This document shows, one piece after another, positions 32,119-39,846 of a DNA stretch of 39,846 bases. The position numbers and the translations under genes were made by a program. The stretch's first letter is position 1; each line of letters opens with the position of its first letter. This DNA is from an uncultured Pseudomonadota bacterium (lineage in GTDB: Bacteria; Pseudomonadota; Alphaproteobacteria; RF32; CAG-239): contig CASDYX010000019.1 of the NCBI GenBank assembly GCA_949286215.1, positions 29,653-69,498 on the forward strand, in the 5' to 3' direction. A model generated the notes under the pieces. That model did no database searches and was not told where the DNA came from. It was given only the letters and a program-made list of their open reading frames with translations.

Positions 32119-32556
32119 TTAATTATGGCAGTCTGTCACATAAACCACGTCATCGGCGGCAAACGGACAGCGCTTTTCAGTTACGTAATAAAAATCTCCG
32201 GCCGCAGAGATAAAGGCATAAACGCCGCGCGGATCGGCAATGACATCTTTATAGCGTCTGATGCCTTTGATGACAAAGCTGTCAAAATGGGTTGATACTT
32301 TTTCATAGATTTTGCGGTCATCTCCAAAAGCAAACCCGTGTTGACGTAAAATGCCGTCCTGCTCATCAATGGTTCGGGCTTCGTCGGTATCAATGCCTTC
32401 CTCTGCGGCAAATGCTACAAAATCGGCATAACGCGCATGTTTCCAACATCCGTATTGATGAACCGCCTCGTCCGCCACCGGCATAAATCCCTGCAATTTA
32501 TTGAGCAATTCTTCCGGTGTAAAATCAGCGGTTTTGGCAACCAGTCGGTAATGCAT
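32119..32556 (-). CDS. hypothetical protein of the mobile element
   Basis: A 145-residue protein that starts MHYRLVAKTADFTPEELLNK after TAGGAGAAAAGTC. It has a patterned body (GCWKHARYADFVAFAAEEGI, DARTIDEQDGILRQHG-like acidic segment, KGIRRYKDVIADPRG) and an end with two Cys (TEKRCPFAADDVVYVTDC). No family recognised; small acidic element-borne proteins of this size include anti-restriction proteins and recombination helpers, but nothing in the sequence decides. The gene overlaps the ribosome-binding region of the peptide upstream, implying coupling. Confidence 0.6.
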   Translation of the reverse strand: MHYRLVAKTADFTPEELLNKLQGFMPVADEAVHQYGCWKHARYADFVAFAAEEGIDTDEARTIDEQDGILRQHGFAFGDDRKIYEKVSTHFDSFVIKGIRRYKDVIADPRGVYAFISAAGDFYYVTEKRCPFAADDVVYVTDCHN

Positions 32557-32566
32557 GACTTTTCTC

Positions 32567-32674
32567 CTAGCAGGCAAACCGGGCGGCGTTGAGAAGATTT
32601 TTCAGGTTTTCTACCTCTTTTTTGAAACGATATTTTTTCAGCAAAGAAGCGATAATGTAAGTTAATATGGTCAT
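32567..32674 (-). CDS. 35-residue peptide heading the mobile-element gene set
   Basis: My own translation: MTILTYIIASLLKKYRFKKE followed by VENLKNLLNAARFAC. It starts after AAAGGAAAACAAA, and its stop (TAG) overlaps the Shine-Dalgarno of the next gene. A short hydrophobic start is followed by an amphipathic, basic helix. A single promoter upstream would drive this peptide and the genes after it. Function unknown. Confidence 0.5.
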   Translation of the reverse strand: MTILTYIIASLLKKYRFKKEVENLKNLLNAARFAC

Positions 32675-32729
32675 TTTGTTTTCCTTTCGGTTTAATGGTT
32701 AAATTATGGCATTGCTGCCTGACATGGTT

Positions 32730-32759
32730 AGTATGAGAGAAAAACAAAACGCAAGTCAA
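32730..32759 (-). promoter_or_regulatory. promoter of the mobile-element gene set
   Basis: TTGACT and CATACT with an 18-base spacer on the minus strand, upstream of the 35-residue peptide. Moderate match. Confidence 0.4.
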
Positions 32760-32809
32760 CAGATTGTTTTTCAAGGCTTTTCTCGAAACTCGGTTTTAAA
32801 TGTATTTAA

Positions 32810-33166
32810 ATGGATATGTGTGGATATAGCGGGGTAAAAAGTTTTGCAGGATTTTACTTAAAACCGGATAATTTTGTTTCAATCAGCAAAAGAATCGCAG
32901 AATCGGATAAAAAAGTAGACATTGAATGTATCCGTAAAAATAAAGTCCCTGGTATTACTGCAAAATCTATTCAACATGTCATTAAAATGTATGACAAATA
33001 TACGACGGTCGGATGTTTTGGGCGCTCAGACATTATCGCGCTCTTAAACTTAAGCCCTGCCATGACATCAAGGCTGCCTAAACCCTTGTTGGATAATCAT
33101 ATCATTGAGCCGGTTAAAGGTTTAGGCAAAGGAAAATATCGGTTTTCAGCCAAGCATAACGATTAA
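32810..33166 (+). CDS. small protein with winged-helix end, possible Fic-protein fragment
   Basis: A 118-residue frame whose last half (SDIIALLNLSPAMTSRLPKP, then LDNHIIEPVKGLGKGKYRF) has the winged-helix layout found at the C-terminus of Fic-family proteins and some ArsR/MarR-like regulators. The first half lacks a Fic core motif. There is no Shine-Dalgarno before the ATG, and the reading frame has no clear partner. It is either a small regulator or the surviving 3' end of a broken fic gene at the junction between the mobile element and the R-M operon. Confidence 0.4.
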   Translation: MDMCGYSGVKSFAGFYLKPDNFVSISKRIAESDKKVDIECIRKNKVPGITAKSIQHVIKMYDKYTTVGCFGRSDIIALLNLSPAMTSRLPKPLLDNHIIEPVKGLGKGKYRFSAKHND

Positions 33167-33486
33167 TATGTCCGCAAATATCTTTTTATCGCTTTACCCG
33201 CACAAATCATAAGAAATGGAAAGGTATTACGATAAAGAATTTATCAATATTAATGAATTAATAGACAATATCATTAACTTGCAAAGACACGCTAAATGTA
33301 TATAAAATACGCTATGCTTAATGTGAAAGAAGAACTGCTTATAGCCGAGTAAAAAGTTTTAAAACTTTTATTGTAAAATAGATATTTTGATAGATTTTGA
33401 TCACGAATCGGAAAATTTTTGATGTTAAAAGAAATTAAACCTATATACGATATTGATTATTATAGGTTGATTTTGAGGTAGAAAAA
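33167..33486. other. 320-base AT-rich spacer before the R-M operon
   Basis: No convincing gene is visible. A 29-codon frame (33216-33305, starting MERYYDKEFININELIDNII) and a 19-codon frame just before the next gene (starting MLKEIKPIYDIDYY) are too short to call. The sequence is very AT-rich and probably holds the operon promoter, but no strong -35/-10 pair stands out. Confidence 0.5.
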
Positions 33487-35133
33487 ATGTCGTGGATTAA
33501 TATTAAAGATTACCAATTTGAAAAAGATACTTATATGAATGAGGCAAAAGTTGACGAAGAAATTCCACCGTTAAACCGACATAATATTGAAAAATCTAGT
33601 TTTGAATTCCAAAATACTGTTGTTGATGATGTTTTGTTAAGAGAATACGCCAAAAGTCTTGCTGAACCAATACAACGAGGCGAATTTGTATATTGTGATA
33701 GCATTGAGCAACTTAAAGAATTTTGCCAACTGTTTATGATGAGACTATCAGATGTTTTTTTAAGATTAAGAAATCCTGATATTGAAAAAGTAGGTAGTTC
33801 TATCAAAAACTTAATAGCTCATTATGATGAATATGTAAAAGAAACAGGGAATGATTATGAAACTTTCCGATCAGTAAAGGAATTTCTTTTTAGTCTTCCT
33901 TCTAAAGAAGAAGACCCTATAAGGGTTAGAAATGAATATTTAGATCAATATTACCCTTATTATGCTGATGCTCTCAAGGCATTCTTGTCCATTTTAGCGA
34001 CAATATTCAACTATAATCTAAAACAGCCAAATTTACCTCCAGAGAGATTAAAGTTATACAAAAAAAGAGGATATAGTCGCAATTTTATAGCCAATGATGA
34101 AAGCAAATTAAAAACGTTCTTAGCTGATTTTGAGAAAGAATATTGTTTTGCAAAACAAGAGCCTTATTTAACTTTTGAAAATCCTTGTGCAGATATAGAG
34201 TTAAAATCTCTGGGATTTAACAATTTATGCTTACATCTAAAAGATATGAAAATTACTTCTGGGGATGAGCATATTAGCTTATTTGCGTTTATTGATTATG
34301 TAGATATCAGGACTGTAATTTTTGAAAATTGTTCCTTCAACGGAGCAGAATGCCTGTTCCTAGAAAGTAAATCATTTATGTTCAAAAATTGTACTTTCAA
34401 TTGCAGACTTAATTATTGGGAAAAAGAGAACGCCAGAAACTTTCAAACAATAATAAGTTTATTAAAATTTGAAAACTGTACATTCAATGATAACTTTGAG
34501 ATTAATAAAATACAAAAGGGATGCTATTCAGCTATTATTTTAAGAAATTGTACGTTTTCAGAACGGGCAAATTTTTCGTTATCCAATATATCCAAATTGA
34601 AAATTATTTTCAGCAATACTATTTTCGGCGGTAAGGTATCTTTTTCGGACATACACTTTCATTATGGACAGTTTTGTAATATTATATTCTTAAATGAATT
34701 TAGAGTTAAAAACATTACGTTTACTACTCATGTTGATTTTAAGCAGATTGTATTTTCAGCAAACGTTGTAAAAACTATGAGTAATTCTATCCGCTCATTT
34801 GTAAAAGCATTAGAGGATAATGGGTTTAATGATTATGCCGCAGAATTGGCTGAATTTTATTTAAACGATTTAAATAGTGCTAAAAAACAAGAAGAATTTG
34901 ACATTGCCATAAAATCTGACTGGGTTAATATTAAGCAAGCCGCAAGTATTTTAGGCTTTTCGTACAATACATTACTTACAATGCGAAAAGAAGACAAAGC
35001 TGCCGGCATCACTAGAATCCCCTATATTGGAGAAGGAAAAAATAGTCGCTACTACTTTCCTCTTCTCATCGCCTATAAAAGCCACAATTGGGACTTGGTA
35101 AATAAATTGGCTAAAGAGATGGAGAGAAAGTAA
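33487..35133 (+). CDS. pentapeptide-repeat-like protein with C-terminal helix-turn-helix, R-M associated
   Basis: A 548-residue protein after GAGGTAGAAAAA. The N-terminal 230 residues are mostly helical with no known domain. The middle (about 275-430) carries degenerate pentapeptide-type repeats: FENCSFNG, FKNCTFNC, FENCTFND, LRNCTFSE, and further strands, predicted to form a right-handed quadrilateral beta-helix. The C-terminal 70 residues are a MerR/excisionase-type helix-turn-helix (WVNIKQAASILGFSYNTLLT, then IPYIGEGKNSRYYF). Pentapeptide proteins such as Qnr/MfpA mimic DNA. Combined with a DNA-binding end and a place just upstream of hsdR, it could regulate or modulate the R-M system. Function is an inference; no named family. 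Confidence 0.65.
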   Translation: MSWINIKDYQFEKDTYMNEAKVDEEIPPLNRHNIEKSSFEFQNTVVDDVLLREYAKSLAEPIQRGEFVYCDSIEQLKEFCQLFMMRLSDVFLRLRNPDIEKVGSSIKNLIAHYDEYVKETGNDYETFRSVKEFLFSLPSKEEDPIRVRNEYLDQYYPYYADALKAFLSILATIFNYNLKQPNLPPERLKLYKKRGYSRNFIANDESKLKTFLADFEKEYCFAKQEPYLTFENPCADIELKSLGFNNLCLHLKDMKITSGDEHISLFAFIDYVDIRTVIFENCSFNGAECLFLESKSFMFKNCTFNCRLNYWEKENARNFQTIISLLKFENCTFNDNFEINKIQKGCYSAIILRNCTFSERANFSLSNISKLKIIFSNTIFGGKVSFSDIHFHYGQFCNIIFLNEFRVKNITFTTHVDFKQIVFSANVVKTMSNSIRSFVKALEDNGFNDYAAELAEFYLNDLNSAKKQEEFDIAIKSDWVNIKQAASILGFSYNTLLTMRKEDKAAGITRIPYIGEGKNSRYYFPLLIAYKSHNWDLVNKLAKEMERK

Positions 35134-35238
35134 GTAATTTGCCCCAGATAGCACGTAATAAAGTAACCTTTTTTCATTGATTCTTAGGAATTTGTTCGTT
35201 AACATACTTCTCATAATAAAATTATGCGGAAGTTTAAG

Positions 35239-37569
35239 ATGGGGCAATATTCTGAAGAAGATATAAAATTAAAATTTATTACGCCAGCAATAATCTGTAA
35301 GTGGGACAAGATGAAACAGGTTACAATGGAGTATTCATTTACAGATGGCCGAGTAATTGTTCGCGGCAATTTAACCACGAGAGGCAAAGCTAAAAGAGCT
35401 GATTACTTATTATCTATTAAACCAAACATTCCCTTAGCTATTGTTGAGGCAAAAGACGATTCCCATTCTCTTGGAGCGGGAATGCAACAAGGAATTGAAT
35501 ATGCAGAAGTGCTTGACGTTCCTTTTGTTTATAGCTCTAACGGCAGTGGTTTTTTGGAACATGATAGACTAACAGGAAAAGAAAGAGAAATAAGCTTAGC
35601 TGATTTTCCTACTCCAGAAGAATTATGGCAAAGGTATAAAATAGGTAAAAATCTTTCCGAAGAGGAAGAAAAAGTAGTTTGTGAACCTTACTACTATGCA
35701 ATTGGAGATAAAAAGCCTAGATATTATCAACGAATTGCAATTAACAGAGCGGTTGATGCTGTTGCAAAAGGGGAAAATCGTATTTTGATTACTATGGCAA
35801 CAGGAACGGGTAAAACTTTTACTGCTTTTCAAATTGTTTGGAGATTATGGAAATCAGGAACAAAGAAAAAGATTTTATATTTAGCTGACCGTAATATCTT
35901 GGTTGACCAAACAATGGCTAATGATTTTAAACCTTTTGAAAAATATATGACGAAGGTTACAGATAAAAAACTAGATAGTTCGTACGAGATATATTTTGCT
36001 CTTTACCAACAGTTGGTTAGTAATGATAAAGATGATATTCTCAAAATATTAAAACAATTCAAAAGAGATTTCTTTGATTTAGTTATAGTTGATGAATGTC
36101 ATAGAGGTAGTGCCAGAGAAGATTCGCAATGGCGTAAAGTACTAGAATATTTTGATAAAGCAACTCATATAGGTATGACAGCTACTCCGAAGGAAACTAA
36201 AGATGTAACAAATATTGGTTATTTTGGAGAGCCAATTTATACATATAGCTTAAAACAAGGTATTGATGATGGCTTCCTTGCTCCATACAAAGTAATAAGG
36301 GTCGGTTTGAACACAGATTTGCAAGGTTACAGGCCAGAGGCTGGCAAACTTGATGTAAATGGGCAAGAAATTGAAGACAGAGAATACAATGTTAAAGATT
36401 TTGATAAAAAGCTTATTATCGATGAACGGACGCAAGAAGTTGCTCGCCGAATCACCAAGTTTTTAAAAGAAAATGACCGTTTTGCAAAAACAATAGTTTT
36501 TTGTGTTGATATTGAGCATGCGGAAAGAATGCGACAGGCATTAGTGAACGAAAACAGTGATATCATCAAGGATAATCCAAGATATATTATGCGAATTACA
36601 GGGGATAATGCAGAGGGTAAAGCGCAATTAGATAATTTTATTGCCGTTGATGAAAAATATCCTACTATTGTAACAACTTCAAAACTGATGACAACAGGTG
36701 TGGATTGTAAGACTTGCAAACTAATTGTTCTTGAAAACAATATTTCATCTATGACTGAATTTAAGCAGATTATCGGTCGAGGCACAAGATTGAACCCTAA
36801 ATATGGAAAAGAATATTTTACAATTATGGATTTTAGAGAAGCTTCAAGATTATTTGCTGATCCAGAATTTGATGGGGAGCCTGTAAGTATCTATGAAGGA
36901 GAAGGAAATGGTTCACACGGGTCTCCTCAACCACCTCAGGGAGATGATGAGCCTCCTATAATAACTGTTCCACCAATAGAGAGAGGTTATAAAGTTCGTG
37001 TTCGTGGAGTCGAGGTAAAAATAATCTCCGAGAGAGTTCAATATTATGATAAGAATGGTAAATTGATTGTCGAAAGCTTAAAGGACTATACAAAGCGTAA
37101 TATTTTGGAAAAATATGCAACTTTAGACGTCTTTTTGAGAAAATGGAACGAAACATCAAAGAAAAAGGCCATTGTTGACGAACTAAAAGAAGATGGGATT
37201 TTATTAGAAGCTCTGCGCAATGAAGCAAGTTCAAAAAATCCAGAAGTTGATAAAATGGATGATTTTGATTTAGTTTGCCACCTTGCTTATGATAAAAAGC
37301 CTTTAACTAAAGCAGAAAGAGCCAAGAATGTGAAGAAAAGGGACTACTTGAATAAGTATTCTGAATTAGCTCAAAAAGTTCTTAATGCTTTATTAGACCA
37401 TTATATGAATGAAGGTATAGAAGATTTTGGTGGCACAGAGATTTTAGACCTTGAAGAATTTAAGAAAATTGCCTCCAAACCTAAAATTGTTAAAGAATTT
37501 GGTGGCAAACAAGCATATCTCAAAGCTATTAAAGAGCTTGAAGACGAACTGTACAAAGTAGCATTATAA
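35239..37569 (+). CDS. hsdR: type I restriction enzyme, HsdR subunit
   Basis: About 776 residues from the ATG preceded by GGAAG; an ATG five codons upstream is also possible. The N-terminal nuclease domain has RADYLLSIKP then AIVEAKD, the PD-(D/E)xK site. The motor domains have MATGTGKT (Walker A), VDECHRG (DEAH-like box), GMTATP (motif III) and QIIGRGTRLNPK (motif VI). The C-terminal helical part binds the methylase core. HsdR translocates and cuts DNA unmodified at the HsdS-specified site. A low-complexity GSPQPPQGDDEPP linker follows the helicase. hsdM starts 20 bases after its stop. Confidence 0.95.
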   Translation: MGQYSEEDIKLKFITPAIICKWDKMKQVTMEYSFTDGRVIVRGNLTTRGKAKRADYLLSIKPNIPLAIVEAKDDSHSLGAGMQQGIEYAEVLDVPFVYSSNGSGFLEHDRLTGKEREISLADFPTPEELWQRYKIGKNLSEEEEKVVCEPYYYAIGDKKPRYYQRIAINRAVDAVAKGENRILITMATGTGKTFTAFQIVWRLWKSGTKKKILYLADRNILVDQTMANDFKPFEKYMTKVTDKKLDSSYEIYFALYQQLVSNDKDDILKILKQFKRDFFDLVIVDECHRGSAREDSQWRKVLEYFDKATHIGMTATPKETKDVTNIGYFGEPIYTYSLKQGIDDGFLAPYKVIRVGLNTDLQGYRPEAGKLDVNGQEIEDREYNVKDFDKKLIIDERTQEVARRITKFLKENDRFAKTIVFCVDIEHAERMRQALVNENSDIIKDNPRYIMRITGDNAEGKAQLDNFIAVDEKYPTIVTTSKLMTTGVDCKTCKLIVLENNISSMTEFKQIIGRGTRLNPKYGKEYFTIMDFREASRLFADPEFDGEPVSIYEGEGNGSHGSPQPPQGDDEPPIITVPPIERGYKVRVRGVEVKIISERVQYYDKNGKLIVESLKDYTKRNILEKYATLDVFLRKWNETSKKKAIVDELKEDGILLEALRNEASSKNPEVDKMDDFDLVCHLAYDKKPLTKAERAKNVKKRDYLNKYSELAQKVLNALLDHYMNEGIEDFGGTEILDLEEFKKIASKPKIVKEFGGKQAYLKAIKELEDELYKVAL

Positions 37570-37589
37570 GATATTATAGGGAATTAGTA

Positions 37590-39056
37590 ATGAGTTTGAA
37601 TAATATAGTTAAAAGATTGCAAGATATTATGAGAAATGACGCCGGCATAAACGGTGATGCTCAAAGAATAGAGCAAATGACGTGGCTGTTATTCCTAAAG
37701 GTTTATGATGCCAAAGAAGAACTTTGGGAAATTGATGATGACAATTATAAATCAATTATTCCAGAAAAGTTTAGATGGAGAAATTGGGCAGTTGATAATA
37801 AAGATGGCACGGCCTTAACAGGAGATTCATTACTCTCCTTTGTTAACACAGAGTTGTTTCCACAATTGAAGAACATTGAAATTGATGAAACAACACCAAT
37901 GAGTAAAGTAATTGTTAAGGCTACTTTTGAAGATAGCTATAACTATATGAAAGATGGCGTTCTTTTAAGACAAGTAATTAATGTTATTGACGAGATAGAT
38001 TTTACCGAATATGATGAAAGACATGCGTTCAATGAGATATATGAACAAATTTTAAAGGACTTACAATCCGCTGGTAATGCCGGTGAATTTTATACACCTC
38101 GTGCTGTTACTGATTTTATGGTTAAAATGGTTAATCCCCAATTGGGTGAGCAGATTGCTGACTTTGCCTGCGGAACAGGTGGCTTTTTGACTTCAGCCTT
38201 AAAACATCTGGCTCCGCAAATCAAAACAGTTGCAGATAAAGTAACCTACTGTAATTGCGTATATGGTATTGAAAAGAAAGCATTACCATACTTATTATGT
38301 GCAACAAACCTTTTGCTTCATGATATAGACCAACCTAATGTAATTCACGGAAATTCTTTAGAGAAAAACGTTCGTGATTATACAGAAGATGATAAATTTA
38401 ATATAATTTTGATGAATCCTCCATATGGTGGCAATGAGAAAGATATTGTAAAACAAAACTTTCCATCAGCATTAAGAAGTAGCGAAACAGCAGATTTATT
38501 TATGTCTGTCATTATGTATAGATTAAAACAAGATGGCCGTGTCGCTATTGTTTTACCTGACGGTTTCTTGTTTGGAACTGATAATGCTAAAATAGCTATC
38601 AAAGAAAAACTATTAACTGAATTTAATTTGCATACGATTATTCGCTTGCCACATAGTGTTTTTGCACCATATACAAGTATTACAACTAATTTATTGTTCT
38701 TTGACAAAACCAAACCAACCGATAAAGTATGGTTCTATCGTCTGGATATGCCATCAGACCGTAAAAATTTCTCTAAAACAAAACCAATTGAACTTAAACA
38801 TTTTGACCCAGTTATTGAATGGTGGAACAATCGTCAACCAATATCAGAAGATGGTTTTGATAAAGCAAGATGTTATACAATAGATGAAATTAAAGAAAAA
38901 AACTATAATCTTGATTTGTGTGGTTACCCTCATGTTGAAGAAGAAATCCTAGAACCGGATGTTCTTATTGCTCAATATCAGGAGAAAAGAGCAAGTTTAA
39001 ACGCCAATATTGATAGTATTTTGGCTCAAATTACAACAATTTTGGAGAATAAATAA
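37590..39056 (+). CDS. hsdM: type I restriction-modification methyltransferase, HsdM subunit
   Basis: A 488-residue N6-adenine methyltransferase. The N-terminal helical domain (LNNIVKRLQDIMRNDAGING) precedes the core with FACGTGGFLTSALK (SAM binding) and ILMNPPYGGNEKD (catalytic NPPY). It acts with HsdS to methylate the recognition site and with HsdR to form the restriction complex. The coding stop overlaps the hsdS start (TAATG), which couples the two genes. Length and domain order are normal for the family. Confidence 0.97.
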   Translation: MSLNNIVKRLQDIMRNDAGINGDAQRIEQMTWLLFLKVYDAKEELWEIDDDNYKSIIPEKFRWRNWAVDNKDGTALTGDSLLSFVNTELFPQLKNIEIDETTPMSKVIVKATFEDSYNYMKDGVLLRQVINVIDEIDFTEYDERHAFNEIYEQILKDLQSAGNAGEFYTPRAVTDFMVKMVNPQLGEQIADFACGTGGFLTSALKHLAPQIKTVADKVTYCNCVYGIEKKALPYLLCATNLLLHDIDQPNVIHGNSLEKNVRDYTEDDKFNIILMNPPYGGNEKDIVKQNFPSALRSSETADLFMSVIMYRLKQDGRVAIVLPDGFLFGTDNAKIAIKEKLLTEFNLHTIIRLPHSVFAPYTSITTNLLFFDKTKPTDKVWFYRLDMPSDRKNFSKTKPIELKHFDPVIEWWNNRQPISEDGFDKARCYTIDEIKEKNYNLDLCGYPHVEEEILEPDVLIAQYQEKRASLNANIDSILAQITTILENK

Positions 39057-39846
39057 TGAAAGCGCAAGACCTAAAGAATTCCATTCTCCAATTAGCTATA
39101 CAAGGAAAACTTGTTCCCCAAGACCCAAATGATGAACCTGCCTCGATATTACTTGAAAAAATAAAAGCCGAGAAAGCAAAACTTGTAAAACAAGGAAAAA
39201 TAAAAAAAGACAAGCAAGAGGGTTACATTTTTCGTGGCGATGATAACAAATATTATGAGAAGAAGGGTAATGAAGTTGTAGATATTACAGATGAGATCCC
39301 ATTTGAGATACCAGAAAATTGGGAATGGGTGCGTATCAGCATCCTATGTGATACCTATACAGGAAATAGTATTTCTGCACACACAAAGAAATCAAAGTAC
39401 ACTAATCTAAATACTGGATATAATTATATTGGCACGAAAGATGTAGGGTTTGATAACACGATAGACTATGAAAATGGTGTTAAAATACCATTTAATGAAG
39501 AAAAATTCCGTTATGCTTATCCCGAAGATATTTTATTATGTATTGAAGGTGGTTCTGCAGGTAGGAAAATTGCTATATTATCTCAAAAAGTTTGTTTTGG
39601 AAATAAATTATGTAATTTTCATCAATATGTTAATCAAGCGAGATATCTATATTACCTACTACAATCTCCTTACTTCTTTGGAATATTCAAAGAAAATATA
39701 TCGGGTATTATTGGTGGTGTTAGTATTAATAAAATTAAAGAATTGATTATACCACTTCCACCGATACAAGAGCAGAAGCGGATTGTATCTAAGATAGAAG
39801 CATTAGAGCCATTTATAGAGGAATATGGCAAGGCAGAAACCGAACT
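39056..39846 (+). CDS. hsdS: type I restriction-modification specificity subunit, HsdS (3' end cut by window edge)
   Basis: The frame starts at the ATG overlapping the hsdM stop and remains open to the edge (263 residues). It begins MKAQDLKNSILQLAIQGKLV, a conserved HsdS start, followed by the first target-recognition domain (IPENWEWVRI, then YNYIGTKDVGFDN, ILLCIEGGSAGRKIA). It ends with IIPLPPIQEQKRIVSKIEAL, the central conserved helix that separates the two TRDs. The second TRD lies outside the window. The target sequence cannot be read from this fragment. Confidence 0.93.
   Translation, partial: MKAQDLKNSILQLAIQGKLVPQDPNDEPASILLEKIKAEKAKLVKQGKIKKDKQEGYIFRGDDNKYYEKKGNEVVDITDEIPFEIPENWEWVRISILCDTYTGNSISAHTKKSKYTNLNTGYNYIGTKDVGFDNTIDYENGVKIPFNEEKFRYAYPEDILLCIEGGSAGRKIAILSQKVCFGNKLCNFHQYVNQARYLYYLLQSPYFFGIFKENISGIIGGVSINKIKELIIPLPPIQEQKRIVSKIEALEPFIEEYGKAETE

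Noticed and set aside
32415..32774. A 119-codon minus-strand frame in the mobile element
   Set aside because: It overlaps a better-supported gene and the 35-residue peptide in other frames and crosses their promoter.
1..39846. CRISPR array or other regularly spaced repeats
   Set aside because: No set of short direct repeats with even spacers was seen anywhere; the repeats found are terminators and leader blocks.

Overview
The window looks like chromosome of a low-GC, Gram-negative bacterium, most likely an uncultured, host-associated alphaproteobacterium. This is inferred from the ffh-rpsP-rimM-trmD-rplS ribosome/SRP operon, an M23 peptidase followed by a bactofilin and smpB, kdsB (Kdo activation for LPS), an FtsB-type division protein, outer-membrane lipoproteins and AT-rich intergenic DNA. 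No rRNA or CRISPR array is visible. One tRNA (Gln, TTG) is present, along with a good candidate for a 6S-like RNA.

Layout. 1-2450 (minus): an MscS-like channel cut by the left edge, and a USG-1-type aspartate-semialdehyde dehydrogenase paralogue without the catalytic cysteine. 2541-3338: a DUF1796 papain-like protein. 3456-5980 (plus): a compact phage-derived cassette (promoter, leader terminator, tail fibre, glycine-rich tail protein, tail-assembly-like protein, then an overlapping Rz/Rz1 spanin pair) with no head, terminase or integrase genes. 6025-9189 (plus): envelope and housekeeping genes (lipoprotein, ftsB, M23, bactofilin, smpB). 9228-11740: a PEGA-like lipoprotein, the structured RNA, a gluzincin-type protease and two small hypothetical genes. 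11879-15453 (minus): the ribosomal/SRP operon. 15717-17668 (plus): a membrane-anchored coiled-coil protein, two tiny overlapping membrane proteins and a hypothetical gene, punctuated by two identical 62-bp terminator elements.

17741-20986 (minus): an accessory block of three genes (a possible glycan-related protein, a YhcH-like protein and a SAM methyltransferase). Two separate transcription units carry near-identical promoters and a shared, folded 5' leader, and the genes lack Shine-Dalgarno sites. 21127-26370: kdsB, an EamA transporter, hypothetical genes, an alpha2-type glycyl-tRNA synthetase and a HAD phosphatase. 26422-29234 (minus): a two-gene unit of unrecognised proteins, also without Shine-Dalgarno sites.

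29507-33166: tRNA-Gln followed by a mobile-element end with a large serine recombinase and four small co-oriented genes. The recombinase frame runs antisense through the tRNA. 33487-39846 (plus): a type I restriction-modification operon (hsdR, hsdM, hsdS cut by the right edge), preceded by an unusual pentapeptide-repeat-like protein with a C-terminal helix-turn-helix. The strongest candidates for something undescribed are the duplicated leader element, the pentapeptide/HTH partner of the R-M system, the stand-alone tail/spanin cassette and the unknown gene pair at 26422-29234.
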